Assembly (NCBI GenBank): GCA_965277425.1 | Contig: CBDICR010000005.1 | Coordinates: forward strand, 248,001-312,000 | DNA length: 64,000 nt | Origin: Poindextera sp965277425 | GTDB lineage: Bacteria > Pseudomonadota > Alphaproteobacteria > Caulobacterales > Caulobacteraceae | Direction: 5' to 3' | Part shown: one piece after another, positions 62,580 through 64,000 of the stretch | Position numbering within the stretch: position 1 is the first letter of the stretch | Layout of the letters: each line of letters opens with the position of its first letter | Translations under genes and position numbers: made by a program | Notes under the pieces: model-generated | The model's database searches: none | What the model was told of the DNA's origin: nothing | Seen by the model: only the letters and a program-made list of their open reading frames with translations

Positions 62580-63310
62580 GCGACGCTCGTCAGATAGAGC
62601 CCTTCGGCCGGCGCGACGGGTCCGCATGCCGCGCGGTCGCGGGCATCTAGGGCCGCGGCCAGATCCGCCGCCGACCAGCGGCCCAGGCCCACCTGCGCCA
62701 GAGACCCGGTCATCGAGCGCACTTGCCGGTGCAGGAAGGAGCGGGCGGTGAACGCCAGCCGCACCTCCTCGCCCTCGCGCCAGACCCGCGCCTCGTCCAG
62801 CGTCTTGATCGGCGACCTGGCCTGGCAGTTCACATCGCGAAAGGTGGTGAAGTCGTGCAGGCCGACCAGGGCCTGGGCGGCGATCTGCATGGCCTCGGCG
62901 TTCAGGGGCTTCCTCACCGCCCAGACCCGGCCGCGATCCAAGGCCGGCGGGCTCTTGCGGTTGAGGATGCGGTAGAGATAGCGCCGCTCCCGCGCCGAAA
63001 ACCGGGCGTGGAAGTCGGGCGCGGCCGCCGTCGCGTCCAGAATGACGATCGGCTCGGGCGAAAGATGGGCGTTCAGCGCATCGCGCACCACGGCCGCATC
63101 CCAGGCTTTTTCGAGATCGATGTGAATGACCTGCCCGGCGGCATGCACGCCGGAATCGGTGCGGCCCGCCGCGTGCAGGCGCAGGCGCTCGCCGCAGAAG
63201 GCTAGAATCGCGCGCTCGATCGAGGCTTGCACGGAGGGTTGATCGGCCTGGGCCTGGAAGCCGTGATAGGGCCGGCCGTCATATTCGACCAGGAGGCGGT
63301 AGCGCGGCAT
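62549..63310 (-). CDS. truA: tRNA pseudouridine(38-40) synthase
   Basis: The 253-residue enzyme isomerises uridines 38-40 of many tRNAs. The catalytic Asp is D52 in GRTDSGVHAAGQ. The family segments YRLLVEYDGRPYHGFQAQ, FHARFSARERRYLYRILN, AQALVGLHDFTTFRD and FLHRQVRSMTGSLAQVG are all present. Its ATG shares one base with the fmt stop (TGATG), so the two are co-translated. It converges on dapE. Confidence 0.97.
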   Translation of the reverse strand: MPRYRLLVEYDGRPYHGFQAQADQPSVQASIERAILAFCGERLRLHAAGRTDSGVHAAGQVIHIDLEKAWDAAVVRDALNAHLSPEPIVILDATAAAPDFHARFSARERRYLYRILNRKSPPALDRGRVWAVRKPLNAEAMQIAAQALVGLHDFTTFRDVNCQARSPIKTLDEARVWREGEEVRLAFTARSFLHRQVRSMTGSLAQVGLGRWSAADLAAALDARDRAACGPVAPAEGLYLTSVAYRAVAKAVK

Positions 63311-64000
63311 CAGCCGAGCCTGAGGCCGGGCGCCATGGGAAAGCCGCGCAGGAAATCGGACGCCGACTGCACGCTGCGGCCCTCCCGCTGGGCGCGCAGG
63401 ATGCGCACCGCGCCCTTGCCGCAGCCGATGAGCAGGCGCTCGTCGAGCACCTCTCCCGGCGCGCCCGCGCCCTCCTCGACGCGCGAGAGCAGCGCCTTGA
63501 TGCGGACGGGCCTGTCGTCGCCGCGGGCTTCGAACCAGGCGCCGGGCGCCGGCGACAGGCCGCGGATGCGCCGGTCGATCAGGCCGGCGGACTTGCTCCA
63601 GTCGATGCGCGCCTCACCGGGCCGGATCTTCCTGGCATAGGTGACGCCCTCATCGCTCTGTGGCGTTTCCCGTACGGCGCCGCGCTCGAGCGCGGCGAGC
63701 GCGCGCGGCAGCAGATGGGCGCCGATGGGGGCGAGCCGGTCGTGCAGCGATCCCGCCGTCTCCAGCGCGTCGATCCGCACCGTCTCGGAGAGCAGGATCG
63801 GACCCTCGTCCAGGCCCTCGCTCATGCGCATGACCTGGATGCCGGTCGCCGTATCGCCGGCCATGATGGCGCGCTGGATCGGCGCGGCCCCCCGCCAGCG
63901 TGGCAAGAGCGAGGCGTGCAGGTTGAAGGCGCCCAGCCTGGGCGCCTCCAGCACGGCGGCCGGCAATATCTGACCAAAGGCGACGACCACCGCGGCATCC
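63310..64000 (-). CDS. fmt: methionyl-tRNA formyltransferase, C-terminal part
   Basis: The gene runs off the right edge; the visible 230 or so codons are open at the 5' end and read ...DAAVVVAFGQILP at the boundary. The formyltransferase core has FNLHASLLPRWRGAAPIQRA, with the catalytic Asn-x-His. GDTATGIQVMRMSEGLDEGP and the C-terminal tRNA-binding domain follow (YARKIRPGEARIDWSKSAG, SPAPGAWFEARG). It formylates initiator Met-tRNA. It lies directly upstream of truA, as expected in this lineage. Confidence 0.96.
   Translation of the reverse strand, partial: DAAVVVAFGQILPAAVLEAPRLGAFNLHASLLPRWRGAAPIQRAIMAGDTATGIQVMRMSEGLDEGPILLSETVRIDALETAGSLHDRLAPIGAHLLPRALAALERGAVRETPQSDEGVTYARKIRPGEARIDWSKSAGLIDRRIRGLSPAPGAWFEARGDDRPVRIKALLSRVEEGAGAPGEVLDERLLIGCGKGAVRILRAQREGRSVQSASDFLRGFPMAPGLRLG

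Noticed and set aside
61335..62627. Long N-terminal extension of the metal transporter frame
   Set aside because: It runs antisense through dapE. The His-rich MTTRAHHHDH start at 61334 fits CDF proteins.

Overview
The window is one contiguous piece of a high-GC alphaproteobacterial chromosome, most likely from the Caulobacteraceae (Caulobacter/Phenylobacterium type). The evidence is the dapE-truA-fmt cluster at the right end, a fused transaldolase/glucose-6-phosphate isomerase gene, NodT-type outer-membrane factors, a near-consensus CtrA-type box (TTAA-N7-TTAG) and dispersed GC-rich hairpin repeats between genes. The genus is inferred from gene content, because no rRNA gene is present. I found no tRNA, rRNA or CRISPR array.

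Layout. 1-6.4 kb: a tightly overlapping sugar-phosphate operon (end of tkt, tal-pgi fusion, gnd, zwf, HAD phosphatase). 6.4-8.5 kb: alpha/beta hydrolase, GFA-type zinc protein and pirin. 8.5-9.9 kb: a small ClpX-type zinc-finger/HTH protein behind tandem palindromes, then a hicA-hicB toxin-antitoxin pair whose HicB carries an extra C-terminal domain. 10-13.7 kb: a three-subunit PaoABC-like molybdenum aldehyde oxidoreductase. 13.9-18.1 kb: a tetracycline-type ribosomal protection protein with an overlapping upstream ORF, a GNAT acetyltransferase and an MFS carrier. 18.2-19.5 kb: an intact IS481-family element that splits one copy of a dispersed repeat. 19.6-23.5 kb: a pair of half-size ABC exporters with complementary degenerate ATP sites. 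23.5-32.7 kb: kinase, Ogt, hydrolase plus luciferase-like monooxygenase, phosphotransferase, zinc-ribbon protein, an internally deleted oxidoreductase remnant, M32 carboxypeptidase and acyl-CoA synthetase, with two MITE-like inverted-repeat elements.

32.8-41.7 kb: AsmA protein, a small histidine-kinase-like protein divergent from a trehalose operon (otsB, GH15 hydrolase, otsA), then a convergent lemA-TPM-TPM membrane operon. 41.7-51.5 kb: a four-gene RND efflux operon (adaptor, two MdtB/MdtC-like pumps, outer-membrane factor); the adaptor carries a Spy-like LTxxQ tail and the second pump an Ala/Ser/Thr-rich insert of about 100 residues. 51.8-55.2 kb: hybrid sensor kinase and two small unassigned genes, one behind the CtrA-like box. 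55.1-60.4 kb: a LysR regulator divergent from an EmrAB-OMF efflux operon. 60.4-64 kb: CDF metal exporter, dapE, truA and the 3' part of fmt.

The genes fall into two main themes: carbon metabolism (pentose phosphate/Entner-Doudoroff entry and trehalose) and export or detoxification (RND, EmrAB, heterodimeric ABC, MFS, CDF, ribosomal protection, aldehyde oxidation). I saw no single obviously new multi-gene system. The strongest unusual items are the zinc-finger/HTH gene with tandem operators, the extended HicB, the adaptor-LTxxQ fusion, the pump insert, the deleted-gene remnant, the MITE-like repeats and the CtrA-boxed small gene.
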